From Sphingomonas sanxanigenens (GTDB taxonomy: Bacteria > Pseudomonadota > Alphaproteobacteria > Sphingomonadales > Sphingomonadaceae): a stretch of DNA of 32,468 nucleotides. The notes beneath the pieces are model-generated. The model made no database searches, was not told where the DNA came from, and worked only from the letters and a program-made list of their open reading frames with translations. Made by a program: the position numbers and the translations under genes. The stretch's first letter is position 1. The number at the start of each line of letters is the position of its first letter. This document shows positions 16,365-24,630 of this stretch, in pieces. The stretch covers positions 1 through 32,468 of the forward strand of contig QFNN01000020.1 of the NCBI GenBank assembly GCA_003240855.1, read 5' to 3'.

Positions 16365-16430
16365 ATGGTTGATTCAGGCGCTCGCGTCCCGACTGCGCGC
16401 GACGCGAACGGGGAAGAGTGAAGCCGGGCC

Positions 16431-16697
16431 TCACTTCGCGATCGGAATATAATCGAGGCGTTTCATCGCCTGGATCATCGGGCCTTCAATGTGCGGCGGA
16501 ACCGGGATCGTACCGATCGCCCAGCCCATGATGTCGACATCCTGCTCGTTCATCAGCGCTTCGTACCAGGCGATCTGCGCCTCGTTCCATTCGGCCGCAT
16601 AGCGATCGAAGAAGCCGCCGACCATCAGGTCCGCTTCCTTGGTGCCGCGATGCCATGCGCGGAACTTGAGGCGTTTGAGACGGGCTTCGCGATCCAT
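16431..16697 (-). CDS. sdhE: Succinate dehydrogenase assembly factor SdhE
   Basis: An 88-residue member of the SdhE/SDHAF2 (formerly DUF339) family. It assists covalent attachment of FAD to the flavoprotein subunit of succinate dehydrogenase. The diagnostic RGTKE motif (family RGxxE) is in FRAWHRGTKEADLMVGGFF (about residues 12-30), followed by the helical remainder with WYEALMNEQDVDIMGWAIG. Its position between recG and mfd recurs in alphaproteobacterial genomes. Confidence 0.93.
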   Translation of the reverse strand: MDREARLKRLKFRAWHRGTKEADLMVGGFFDRYAAEWNEAQIAWYEALMNEQDVDIMGWAIGTIPVPPHIEGPMIQAMKRLDYIPIAK

Positions 16698-16780
16698 GGG
16701 CGTCCAATACAGATTGGCCGGCGGGCCTTGCAGGCCAGCCGGCTGGTGAACCCTGTCTGCCTTGTCGGGGCCGGTGCGGC

Positions 16781-16796
16781 TTCCGCTTCGGCGGAA
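16781..16796. other. UUCG-tetraloop hairpin in the sdhE-recG gap
   Basis: TTCCGC (16781-16786), loop TTCG, GCGGAA (16791-16796): a perfect 6-bp stem closed by a UUCG tetraloop when read on the plus strand, 23 nt before the recG start codon. It would lie in the recG leader if transcription starts upstream. No function can be assigned from sequence alone. Confidence 0.4.
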
Positions 16797-16819
16797 CAGA
16801 CTTTAGAGCGCAGATAGCC

Positions 16820-18883
16820 ATGCGACCCGATATTCTCAATCCGCTGTTCGCCGAAGTGACGGCCCTGAAAGGGATCGGGCCGCAGCTCGCCCGGCCGCTC
16901 GAGCGGCTGGGGCTGGCGCGCGCCGTGGATATCGCCTTCCATCTGCCGAGCGGCTTCATCGATCGGCGGCCGGTCGCCAGCCTCGACGAAGCCATGCCGG
17001 GGCAGGTGGTGACGGTGACGCTGACCGCCGCGGACTATCGCCAGGGCGGGCCGCGCTCGCCGTTCCGCGTCCATGCCGTCGACGCCATCGGCAATGCGAT
17101 CAGCCTTGTCTATTTCGGCGGCAATCCGGGATGGGCGAAGAAGCTGCTGCCGCTGGGCGAGGCGCGGATCGTTTCCGGCAAGATCGAGACTTATGGGCAG
17201 GAATGGCAGATGGTCCATCCCGACCATGTGCTGCCGCCCGAGGAAGCCGGGGAAATCCCCGAGCGCGAGCCGGTCTATCCCCTGTCGGAAGGGCTGACGG
17301 GCAAGCGGCTGGCGGCTTTGGCCGCACAGGCCGTCGCGCGCGCGCCCGAACTCGCCGAGTGGATCGAACCCAGCGTGCTGGCCAGGCAAGGGTGGGCGTC
17401 ATGGCGTCAATCGCTTGCCGCCGCGCATGCCGACCCGGCAGACAAGGCCGCGCGGCGCCGGCTCGCCTATGACGAACTGTTCGCCAACCAGTTGGCGCTG
17501 ATGCTGGTGCGCGCATCGTCGCGGCGGCGGCGCGGCGTTCCGCTGGCCGGCGACGGCAGGCTGCGCGCCATGTTGCGGTTGCCCTATGCGCCGACGGGCG
17601 CGCAGGCGCGCTCCATCCGCGAAATCGAAGGCGACATGCAGCAGCCGACGCCGATGGTCCGGCTGCTGCAGGGCGATGTCGGCGCGGGCAAGACGCTGGT
17701 GGCTCTGATGGCGCTGCTGACGGCGGTCGAGGCCGGGGCGCAGGGCGCGATGCTGGCCCCCACCGAGATATTGGCGCGCCAGCATCATGCGAACCTGACG
17801 GCGATGCTCGCCGGACTGCCGGTCAATGTCGCGATCCTGACCGGGCGGGAGAAGGGCAGGGCGCGCGAATCGACGCTGATGGGGCTGGCCGACGGATCGA
17901 TCGACATTCTCGTCGGCACGCACGCCATCTTCCAGGAAGCGGTGAGCTATAAAAGGCTGGGGCTTGCCGTGGTCGACGAGCAGCATCGCTTCGGCGTCGC
18001 GCAGCGGATGATGCTGCAGGCCAAGGCGGAGCATCCGCCACATCTGCTGGTGATGACGGCGACGCCGATACCCCGCACGCTGACGCTGACCCATTATGGC
18101 GAGATGGACGTCAGCCGGCTCGACGAGATGCCGCCCGGCCGCCAGCCGATCGAGACGCGCGTCCTTTCAGACGAGCGGCTGGGCGAGGTGATCGACGGGC
18201 TGGGGCGGCATATCGACGCGGGCGGGCAGGCCTATTGGGTATGCCCGCTGGTCGAGGAAAGCGAGACGAGCGACCAGGCGGCGGCGGAGGCGCGTGCGGC
18301 GGCGCTCCGGCAGCGCTTCGGCGACGATCGGGTGGGGCTGGTCCACGGCCGGATGAAGGGGCCGGAAAAGGACGCCGTGATGGCTGATTTCGCGGCAGGC
18401 CGGACGGCGGTGCTCGTCGCGACGACGGTGATCGAAGTGGGCGTCGACGTGCCCAACGCGACGCTGATGATTATCGAGGGGGCCGAGCGTTTCGGGCTGG
18501 CGCAGCTTCATCAGTTGCGCGGGCGGGTGGGGCGCGGCGACAAGAAGTCGATCTGTCTGCTGATGCGCGGCGGCATGCTGAGCGAGACGGCGCGCGCGCG
18601 GCTGGCGCTGATGCGCGAGACCAATGACGGTTTCCGCATCGCCGAGGAGGATCTTCGGCTGCGCGGAGCAGGCGAACTGCTCGGCACGCGCCAGTCGGGC
18701 GAACAGGCCTTTCGGCTGGTGGAGCCCGATATGCTGCAGGACTTGCTGCCCATGGCGAGCGACGATGCGCGCCTGCTCGTCGATCGCGACGGCGGACTGG
18801 AAGGCGAACGCGGAAAGGCGGCCCGGCTGGCGCTCTATCTGTTCGAGCGCGACGCCGGGGTCGCGCTGCTGCGATCGGGCTGA
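16820..18883 (+). CDS. recG: ATP-dependent DNA helicase RecG
   Basis: A branched-DNA translocase that regresses stalled replication forks and processes Holliday junctions. 687 residues. The N-terminal wedge/OB domain comes first (about 1-150; LKGIGPQLARPLERLG, then the strand IDRRPVASL). The superfamily 2 motor follows with Walker A GDVGAGKT (285-292), DEQH (386-389), ATPIPRTLTLTHYGEMDVS and the motif VI region LHQLRGRVGRGDKKSICLL. The C-terminal RecG segment (DLRLRGAGELLGTRQSG) is intact. It is divergent from sdhE and converges with the PilZ gene, 7 nt between stops. Confidence 0.97.
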   Translation: MRPDILNPLFAEVTALKGIGPQLARPLERLGLARAVDIAFHLPSGFIDRRPVASLDEAMPGQVVTVTLTAADYRQGGPRSPFRVHAVDAIGNAISLVYFGGNPGWAKKLLPLGEARIVSGKIETYGQEWQMVHPDHVLPPEEAGEIPEREPVYPLSEGLTGKRLAALAAQAVARAPELAEWIEPSVLARQGWASWRQSLAAAHADPADKAARRRLAYDELFANQLALMLVRASSRRRRGVPLAGDGRLRAMLRLPYAPTGAQARSIREIEGDMQQPTPMVRLLQGDVGAGKTLVALMALLTAVEAGAQGAMLAPTEILARQHHANLTAMLAGLPVNVAILTGREKGRARESTLMGLADGSIDILVGTHAIFQEAVSYKRLGLAVVDEQHRFGVAQRMMLQAKAEHPPHLLVMTATPIPRTLTLTHYGEMDVSRLDEMPPGRQPIETRVLSDERLGEVIDGLGRHIDAGGQAYWVCPLVEESETSDQAAAEARAAALRQRFGDDRVGLVHGRMKGPEKDAVMADFAAGRTAVLVATTVIEVGVDVPNATLMIIEGAERFGLAQLHQLRGRVGRGDKKSICLLMRGGMLSETARARLALMRETNDGFRIAEEDLRLRGAGELLGTRQSGEQAFRLVEPDMLQDLLPMASDDARLLVDRDGGLEGERGKAARLALYLFERDAGVALLRSG

Positions 18884-18890
18884 AGCGCGC

Positions 18891-19214
18891 TCAGCGCGCG
18901 TGGGCGACCAGTTCGGAGAGCAACTGGAGATAGGGGGCGAGATCGATCATGCGATCGAACTGGCAGCCGACGCGCCCGCCGAGCGACCAGCGCACTTCGG
19001 CGCTGACCGAGCCGATCACCGGAAAGCGCACCATCAGCCGGTCGCCTTCCGCGAAGCTGTTTTCGGAGCGCGCCATGAAGCCCGAGGCGGAAATGTTCAC
19101 GACCTGCAGCGAGACCACGCCCGCCGGACCGTTGCCGCGGGTTCGGTAATAGACTTCCTCACGCGCGGCGTCGCGCTGATCGTGGATCGTCCGGCTCTGG
19201 GCGTTGAAACTCAT
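18891..19214 (-). CDS. PilZ-domain protein
   Basis: A 107-residue single PilZ domain. Family members bind cyclic di-GMP through an N-terminal RxxxR motif and a (D/N)xSxxG motif. Here the arginine-rich start DQRDAAREEVYYRTRG and VNISASGFMAR are visible, then the barrel strands RLMVRFPVIGSVSAEVRWSL and VGCQFD. The ATG at 19214 is preferred (GGAG about 8 nt upstream); another in-frame ATG at 19244 adds ten residues. The RxxxR spacing is not perfect, so c-di-GMP binding is likely but not certain. A soluble GGDEF cyclase is encoded elsewhere in the window (533-1684). Confidence 0.85.
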   Translation of the reverse strand: MSFNAQSRTIHDQRDAAREEVYYRTRGNGPAGVVSLQVVNISASGFMARSENSFAEGDRLMVRFPVIGSVSAEVRWSLGGRVGCQFDRMIDLAPYLQLLSELVAHAR

Positions 19215-19311
19215 GACGCAACTCCGGAACACCACTTGCCCCATTTGGCAGGCCTAGACCTGAAATCTTAACGGCGGCGCAAGGGACGGGATTAAAGAAG
19301 TCTTACCACGC

Positions 19312-19338
19312 GCCGGCTCCGCGCATCGCGGATCTGGC
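19312..19338 (-). terminator. Hairpin directly after tyrS
   Basis: Arms 19312-19323 and 19327-19338 pair over 12 positions with one mismatch and one G-T pair, closing a CAT loop. The hairpin begins one base beyond the tyrS stop codon on the minus strand. The downstream sense sequence is only moderately T-rich, so termination is plausible rather than certain. Confidence 0.5.
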
Positions 19339-19339
19339 G

Positions 19340-20563
19340 TCAACGCACCAGCAGCGCGTGGTTCTTCTTGCCCGCCGAGACGCGCACGGGCGCGTCGCCG
19401 ACCGCGATCACCAGCGCCTCGTCCTCGACCTTTTCGCCCTCTACGCGCGCGCCGCCGCCCTTGATCAGCCGGCGCGCCTCGCCCTTCGACGCCGCGAGGC
19501 CAAGCGCCACGAGCGCGTCGACGACGCCGATGCTGCCGCCTTCCACCCTGTGCGTCGGCAGTGCAGCGCCGCTGGCGCCTTCCTCGAAGGTGCGGCGCGC
19601 GGTTTCGGCGGCTTCGACGGCTGCGGCTTCGCCATGCGCCATGGTGGTGGCGGCGTCGGCCAGGATCTTCTTGGCGTCGTTGATCTCGGCGCCTTCCAGC
19701 GCCTCCAGCCGGGCGATCTCGTCGAGCGGCAGATCGGTGAACAGGCGCATGAAACGGCCGACATCGGCATCCTGCGTGTTCCGCCAGAATTGCCAGTAAT
19801 CATAGGGCGACAGCATGTCGGCGTTGAGCCAGACCGCGCCCGAGACCGTCTTGCCCATCTTGCCGCCGTCTGCGGTGGTGATGAGCGGCGTCGTGAGGCC
19901 GTAAACCTGCTTGCCGTCGATACGGCGCGTCAGTTCGATGCCGTTGACGATATTGCCCCACTGATCCGATCCGCCCATCTGGAGGCGGCAGCCCACGCGG
20001 CGCGAAAGCTCGCGGAAATCATAGGCCTGCAGGATCATGTAGTTGAACTCAAGGAAGCTCAGCGACTGTTCGCGGTCGAGGCGCAGCTTGACCGAGTCGA
20101 AGCTGAGCATCCGGTTGACCGAGAAATGCTGGCCAATCTCGCGCAGGAAGGGGATATATTCGAGCTTGTCGAGCCAGTCGGCATTGTCGATCATGATCGC
20201 GTCGGTGGGGCCGTCGCCGAAGGTCAGGAAGCGCTCGAACACCTTTTTGATGCCCGCGATGTTAGCGGCGATCATCTCGGTGGTGAGCAGCTTGCGCGCT
20301 TCGTCCTTGAAGCTCGGATCGCCGATCTTCGACGTGCCGCCGCCCATCACCACGATCGGCTTGTGCCCGGCCTGCTGGAGCCGGCGGAGCATCATGATCT
20401 GCACGAGGCTGCCGACATGAAGCGATGACGCGGTGGCGTCGAAGCCGATATAGCCGGGGACGATCTCCTTCGTCGCGAGGGCGTCGAGGCCCTCGGCGTC
20501 GGTCATCTGGTGGATGTAGCCGCGCTGATCGAGCAGGCGTAGGAGATCGGATGCATAGGTCAT
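19340..20563 (-). CDS. tyrS: Tyrosyl-tRNA synthetase
   Basis: Charges tRNA-Tyr with tyrosine. 407 residues, a normal length for the bacterial TyrRS. The class I signatures are HVGS (49-52, the HIGH motif, in FDATASSLHVGSLVQIM) and KMGKT (235-239, the KMSKS motif). The substrate-binding stretch QMGGSDQWGNI (195-205) is present. A C-terminal S4 RNA-binding domain (about 340-405, VVDALVALGLAASKGEARRL) completes the protein. It is divergent from the DOMON-like gene, only 31 nt between the starts. Confidence 0.97.
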   Translation of the reverse strand: MTYASDLLRLLDQRGYIHQMTDAEGLDALATKEIVPGYIGFDATASSLHVGSLVQIMMLRRLQQAGHKPIVVMGGGTSKIGDPSFKDEARKLLTTEMIAANIAGIKKVFERFLTFGDGPTDAIMIDNADWLDKLEYIPFLREIGQHFSVNRMLSFDSVKLRLDREQSLSFLEFNYMILQAYDFRELSRRVGCRLQMGGSDQWGNIVNGIELTRRIDGKQVYGLTTPLITTADGGKMGKTVSGAVWLNADMLSPYDYWQFWRNTQDADVGRFMRLFTDLPLDEIARLEALEGAEINDAKKILADAATTMAHGEAAAVEAAETARRTFEEGASGAALPTHRVEGGSIGVVDALVALGLAASKGEARRLIKGGGARVEGEKVEDEALVIAVGDAPVRVSAGKKNHALLVR

Positions 20564-20594
20564 GGCGCGCTGCGCCTAGCATGGGGATACCGGC

Positions 20595-21149
20595 TTGAGT
20601 AGCGTCTTGGCGAAGCGGCGGCTGATCGCGCATCCCGATTTTCCGCGCCCCGCGATCGAGGCGTTCGACATCGAGCTGAGCCGCGCGGGCGAAACGATGC
20701 TGTCTATCGCCTATCTGATCGCCGGGGATGTGGCGGCGCTGTTGACGCCTGCACCCGCCATTCCCGCACGACGCGACGAATTGTGGCGGCATACATGCTT
20801 CGAGGCGTTCATCCAGGACGGCGACGGCTATGCGGAGGTCAACCTGTCCCCCTCCGGCGAATGGGCGGCCTATCGGTTCGACGGCTATCGCGCCGGGATG
20901 CGCGCCGCCGCCATCGCCGCGCCGCCGGTGATCGCGACTGCGGTGGAGCCGCGCAGGCTGATCGTCCGCGCCGCCATCGATCTCGCCGGGCTGATCGCGC
21001 CGGGGCCTGCGCGGATCGGGCTTTCAGCCGTGATCGAGGCGAAGGACGGGAGCAAAAGCTATTGGGCGCTCGCGCACCCCGAGGGCAAACCCGATTTTCA
21101 TCATCGCGCTTGCTTCGCGATCGAACTGCCTGCACCTGATCGGGCATGA
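20595..21149 (+). CDS. DOMON-like domain protein
   Basis: A 184-residue beta-rich protein resembling the DOMON-like carbohydrate-binding family that I associate with sphingomonads. The conserved core reads ELWRHTCFEAFIQDGDGYAE followed by VNLSPSGEWAAYRFDGYR. No signal peptide is visible, so it is probably cytoplasmic. The frame has no ATG near its start; TTG at 20595, preceded by GGGGA (20583-20587), is the best candidate, with another TTG at 20607. Its stop overlaps the next gene's ATG (ATGA at 21146-21149), so it is translationally coupled to a DUF1343/NamZ-like enzyme. A joint function in sugar or peptidoglycan-fragment metabolism is inference. Confidence 0.8.
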   Translation: MSSVLAKRRLIAHPDFPRPAIEAFDIELSRAGETMLSIAYLIAGDVAALLTPAPAIPARRDELWRHTCFEAFIQDGDGYAEVNLSPSGEWAAYRFDGYRAGMRAAAIAAPPVIATAVEPRRLIVRAAIDLAGLIAPGPARIGLSAVIEAKDGSKSYWALAHPEGKPDFHHRACFAIELPAPDRA

Positions 21150-22348
21150 ACTTCGGCATCGACCGGCTGCTCGCCGCCCCCGCTCTTCGCGCTCCGCTCG
21201 TCGGCAAGCGTGTCGCCCTGCTCGCGCATCCCGCATCGCTGACCGAGACGATGGTCCACTCGCTCGATGCGCTCGCCGCATGCCCGGAGATCGAGCTGAG
21301 CGCCGCCTTCGGGCCGCAGCACGGGCTGCGCGGCGACAAGCAGGACAATATGGTCGAGTCGCCCGATTATCGCGACCCGGTCCACGGCATTCCCGTGTTC
21401 AGCCTCTATGGCGAGGTGCGCAAACCGACCGACGACATGATGGACGCGTTCGACGTGCTGCTCGTCGATCTGCAGGATCTGGGCTGCCGCATCTACACCT
21501 TCATCACAACGCTGCGTTACGTGCTGGAGGCAGGCGCGCGGCTGGGCAAGGCGATATGGGTGCTCGATCGCCCGAATCCCGCAGGACGCCCGATCGAAGG
21601 GCTGACGCTGCTGCCCGGCTGGGAGAGTTTCGTGGGCGCGGGCGCAATGCCGATGCGCCACGGGCTGACGATGGGCGAACTCGGCAACTGGTTCGTGGCG
21701 GAGCTTGGGCTCGACGTCGATTATCGCGTGATCGGGATGGAAGGCTGGCGGCCCGAAGAAGGACCCGGGTTCGGCTGGCCGCTCGGCGAGCGCATCTGGG
21801 TCAATCCCAGCCCCAACGCCCCGAATGTCAATATGGCGCGCGCCTATGCGGGGACGGTGATGGTCGAAGGCGCGACGCTATCGGAAGGGCGGGGGACGAC
21901 GCGCCCGCTCGAACTGTTCGGCGCGCCCGATATCGATGCGCGCGCGGTCATCGGGGAAATGCAGATGCTGGCGCCTGAGTGGCTCCAGGGCTGCGTCCTG
22001 CGCGACATCTGGTTCGAGCCGACCTTCCACAAGCATGTCGGCAAGCTGTGCAGCGGCGTTCACATCCATGCCGAAGGGCCGGCCTATGACCATGGCGCGT
22101 TCCGGCCATGGCGCGTGCAGGCGCTGGGCTTCAAGGCGATCCGGCGGCTCTATCCCGATTATGATCTGTGGCGGAACTTCCCGTATGAATATGTGCTCGA
22201 CCGGCTGGCGATCGACGTAATCAACGGCGGACCCGGATTGCGCGAATGGGTGGATGACGCAGCCGCGCTGCCCGCAGACCTCGACGCCTTGACGCTGCCC
22301 GACGAACAGGCGTGGGCGGCGGCGCGACAGCCCTTCCTGCTTTACTGA
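21146..22348 (+). CDS. DUF1343 / NamZ-like exo-beta-N-acetylmuramidase family protein
   Basis: A 400-residue protein of the DUF1343 family; characterised members (NamZ) release terminal N-acetylmuramic acid from peptidoglycan fragments. Family stretches are LAHPASLTETMVHSLDAL, AAFGPQHGLRGDKQDNM, FSLYGEVRKPTDDMM, VLLVDLQDLGCRIYTFITT, LDRPNPAGRPIEG and EGRGTTRPLELFGAP. Unlike several exported relatives, it has no visible signal peptide, which suggests a cytoplasmic recycling role. It is coupled to the DOMON-like gene by a 4-nt overlap. Its stop overlaps the end of the convergent 2OG oxygenase gene by 7 nt. Confidence 0.88.
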   Translation: MNFGIDRLLAAPALRAPLVGKRVALLAHPASLTETMVHSLDALAACPEIELSAAFGPQHGLRGDKQDNMVESPDYRDPVHGIPVFSLYGEVRKPTDDMMDAFDVLLVDLQDLGCRIYTFITTLRYVLEAGARLGKAIWVLDRPNPAGRPIEGLTLLPGWESFVGAGAMPMRHGLTMGELGNWFVAELGLDVDYRVIGMEGWRPEEGPGFGWPLGERIWVNPSPNAPNVNMARAYAGTVMVEGATLSEGRGTTRPLELFGAPDIDARAVIGEMQMLAPEWLQGCVLRDIWFEPTFHKHVGKLCSGVHIHAEGPAYDHGAFRPWRVQALGFKAIRRLYPDYDLWRNFPYEYVLDRLAIDVINGGPGLREWVDDAAALPADLDALTLPDEQAWAAARQPFLLY

Positions 22349-23337
22349 GCCGCCGTGGCTTCGTGCTGGCCGAAGCCTGCGGCTGGATCGAGCGGGGGAT
22401 TTTGCCGGATCCAGCGGCTGGAGAGGAGCTTCACGCCGCTTTCGACGGCGCTGCCGATGTGACGCGTGGCCGGATCGGGCCGACCATCGGGCAGGGCGTT
22501 GGCGAAGATCAGTGCGTCGCCCGTGCGGCCGCGCAACGCCAGGCCCAGTTCGGTGAATATGGTCTCGCCGCCCCGATAGTCGTCGTTCAGCCAGGTCAGC
22601 AATGTCAGGTGGCGCTGATTGGCCATGCCCGGGATCGCGTCGAGATGAGCGCGATATTGCTGGCCCGGATGGTAGCGCAGCACCTGCAGCGGCTCGCCCT
22701 GCTCGACGGCGGTCCGGCTCGCGGCGGCGAAACGGCGATTGAGCGCGTGGATGGCAGGGCATTCAAAAACGAGGGGAAAGCCCGCCGCGTCCGAATCGCG
22801 AACGGGATCGGCGACGAAGCGTTTCCGGCTTTCGTGGAAAATGAGCGCCGGCTTGAGGCGCGGTTCGGCCATGTCCGCGAGGAAAGCGCATTCGGCGGGC
22901 GTCAGCAGCGCCTCCAGCCGCGCTATATAAGGCGTGGCGTTGACGATCCGGTGCGGTGGCGTCGCGCGGGGCGCCCCCGTCGCGTCGAGATCCATGACCC
23001 CGATCAGGTCGCGCTGACGCGCGGCGAGCGGGTCATTCGCAGCCCAGCGGCGAAGGCTGTCCAACGCCCCGGCCCAATCGCGCGCGCCGCCCGCGCCTGT
23101 CGCCAGGAAGGCGGCGTGGATGCGCGCCGCCTGCATATGCCCGGCTTCGTCGCCACGCCGGAAGTCCTGACGCGCGGCGGCGAGATCGCGGGGAAACAGC
23201 CTGCCTTCGACGCGCCACAGCCCGCGCGCCCACAGCGCCTCGCCGTCGCCGCGCGCGGCGAGATCATCGATCAGCGCGACGGCTTCGGCGGCGCGGCCTT
23301 GCTGCGCGAGCGCCAGCGCCTGCCGGGCATTGCTCAT
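22342..23337 (-). CDS. Prolyl 4-hydroxylase-like 2OG-Fe(II) oxygenase with N-terminal repeats
   Basis: 331 residues. The C-terminal half is a 2-oxoglutarate/Fe(II)-dependent oxygenase of the prolyl 4-hydroxylase group. Iron ligands are His231, Asp233 (YRAHLDAI) and His293 (ATRHIGSAV), and Lys303 (GVKLLSSRW) would hold 2-oxoglutarate. RYHPGQQY, LTWLNDDYRGGET and GDALIFAN are typical. The N-terminal ~115 residues are helical and look like Sel1/TPR-type repeats (ALWARGLWRVEG, DEAGHMQAARIHAAFL), a likely protein-binding part. The start is 4 nt after the stop of the VWA gene, so the two form an operon. The target protein or peptide is unknown. Confidence 0.87.
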   Translation of the reverse strand: MSNARQALALAQQGRAAEAVALIDDLAARGDGEALWARGLWRVEGRLFPRDLAAARQDFRRGDEAGHMQAARIHAAFLATGAGGARDWAGALDSLRRWAANDPLAARQRDLIGVMDLDATGAPRATPPHRIVNATPYIARLEALLTPAECAFLADMAEPRLKPALIFHESRKRFVADPVRDSDAAGFPLVFECPAIHALNRRFAAASRTAVEQGEPLQVLRYHPGQQYRAHLDAIPGMANQRHLTLLTWLNDDYRGGETIFTELGLALRGRTGDALIFANALPDGRPDPATRHIGSAVESGVKLLSSRWIRQNPPLDPAAGFGQHEATAAQ

Positions 23338-23341
23338 AGGT

Positions 23342-24520
23342 TCAATTCTTGCGGGTCAGCGCGCGCATCGCTTCGTCGAGGCCGGCGAGCGTCAGCGGGT
23401 ACATGCGATCGTTCATCAATTCCTTGATGAGCGCGATCGACTGCGAATAGCCCCACTGCGCCTTGGGTATCGGATTGAGCCATGCGGCGGCGGGGTAGGT
23501 CGTCACCAGCCGGTGCATCCAGACCGCGCCCGATTCCTCGTTGAAATGCTCCACCGAGCCGCCGGGATGGCTGATTTCATAAGGGCTCATCGACGCGTCG
23601 CCGACGAAAATCAGCTTATAATCATGCCCATATTTGTGGAGCACGTCCCACATCGGCGTGCGTTCGGAGAAGCGGCGGCGATTATCCTTCCACACGCCTT
23701 CATAGGGGCAATTGTGGAAGTAGAAGAACTCGAGATTCTTGAACTCGGCGGTCGCCGCCGAGAACAGCTCCTCGCACAGCTTGATATGCGGGTCCATCGA
23801 GCCGCCGACATCGAGAAACAGCAGCAGCTTGACCGCATTATGCCGTTCGGGGCGCATGACGACGTCGAGCCAGCCCTGGCGCGCGGTCCCCGCGATTGTC
23901 GCGTCGATGTCCAGCTCGTCGGCGGCGCCTTCGCGGGCGAAGCGGCGGAGGCGACGGAGCGCAACCTTGATATTGCGCGTGCCCAATTCCTTGGTGCTGT
24001 CGAGATTCCTGAACTCGCGCTGTTCCCAGACCTTGATCGCCTTGCCCTGCCGGCCTTCGCCGCCGATGCGCACGCCTTCGGGATTATAGCCGCCATGGCC
24101 GAAGGGCGACGTGCCGCCGGTGCCGATCCACTTGCTGCCGCCCCGGTGGCGTTCCTTCTGCTCCTCGAGACGCTTCTTGAGCGTCTCCATGATCTCGTCC
24201 CACGAGCCGAGCTTCTCAATCTCGGCCTTCTGCTCGTCGGTCAGGTAGAGTTCGGCGACCTGGCGGAGCCATTCGGCGGGAATCTCCGCAGCTTCTGCGC
24301 CGTAGCGGGTCTCGATGCCCTTGAAGATCTTGGCGAACACCTGATCGAAGCGATCGAGCAGCCCTTCGTCCTTCACATAGGTGGCGCGCGCCAGATAGTA
24401 GAACTCCTCCGGCCGGTTCGCGATCACTTCGCGGTCGAGCGCCTCGAGCAGCGTCAGATGCTCCTTGATCGAGGCCGGGATGCCAGCGGCGCGAAGCTCG
24501 TCGAGGAAGTTCAGGAACAT
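23342..24520 (-). CDS. CoxE-type von Willebrand factor A domain protein
   Basis: A 392-residue protein of the CoxE/VWA group that usually works with a MoxR-type AAA ATPase to remodel or load metals into a target enzyme. The N-terminal region (FLDELRAAGIPASIKEHLTLLEAL) is typical of the family. The VWA metal-ion-dependent adhesion site appears as DVGGSMDPH (DxGxS), followed by FFYFHNCPYEGVW and IFVGDASMSPYEI. The matching MoxR gene lies 1.6 kb upstream on the same strand (26128-26979), separated by a chemoreceptor gene on the opposite strand. The 2OG oxygenase gene follows after 4 nt. Confidence 0.9.
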   Translation of the reverse strand: MFLNFLDELRAAGIPASIKEHLTLLEALDREVIANRPEEFYYLARATYVKDEGLLDRFDQVFAKIFKGIETRYGAEAAEIPAEWLRQVAELYLTDEQKAEIEKLGSWDEIMETLKKRLEEQKERHRGGSKWIGTGGTSPFGHGGYNPEGVRIGGEGRQGKAIKVWEQREFRNLDSTKELGTRNIKVALRRLRRFAREGAADELDIDATIAGTARQGWLDVVMRPERHNAVKLLLFLDVGGSMDPHIKLCEELFSAATAEFKNLEFFYFHNCPYEGVWKDNRRRFSERTPMWDVLHKYGHDYKLIFVGDASMSPYEISHPGGSVEHFNEESGAVWMHRLVTTYPAAAWLNPIPKAQWGYSQSIALIKELMNDRMYPLTLAGLDEAMRALTRKN

Positions 24521-24630
24521 GGGGGCAGTCTAATCGAGCGCGGGCGCGCGTCCAGCCCAATCGCGCCAGTGGTTAACCTGCCTTCAAGACTTGGCTGCTA
24601 GGCCCGACGGGATATCCCAGGGGATAATAG

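Noticed and set aside
12296..16372. Two very long open frames (651 and 689 codons) on the plus strand, antisense to mfd
   Set aside because: They mirror the codon bias of the high-GC mfd gene, have low-complexity translations without family motifs, and mfd itself is complete with all domains.
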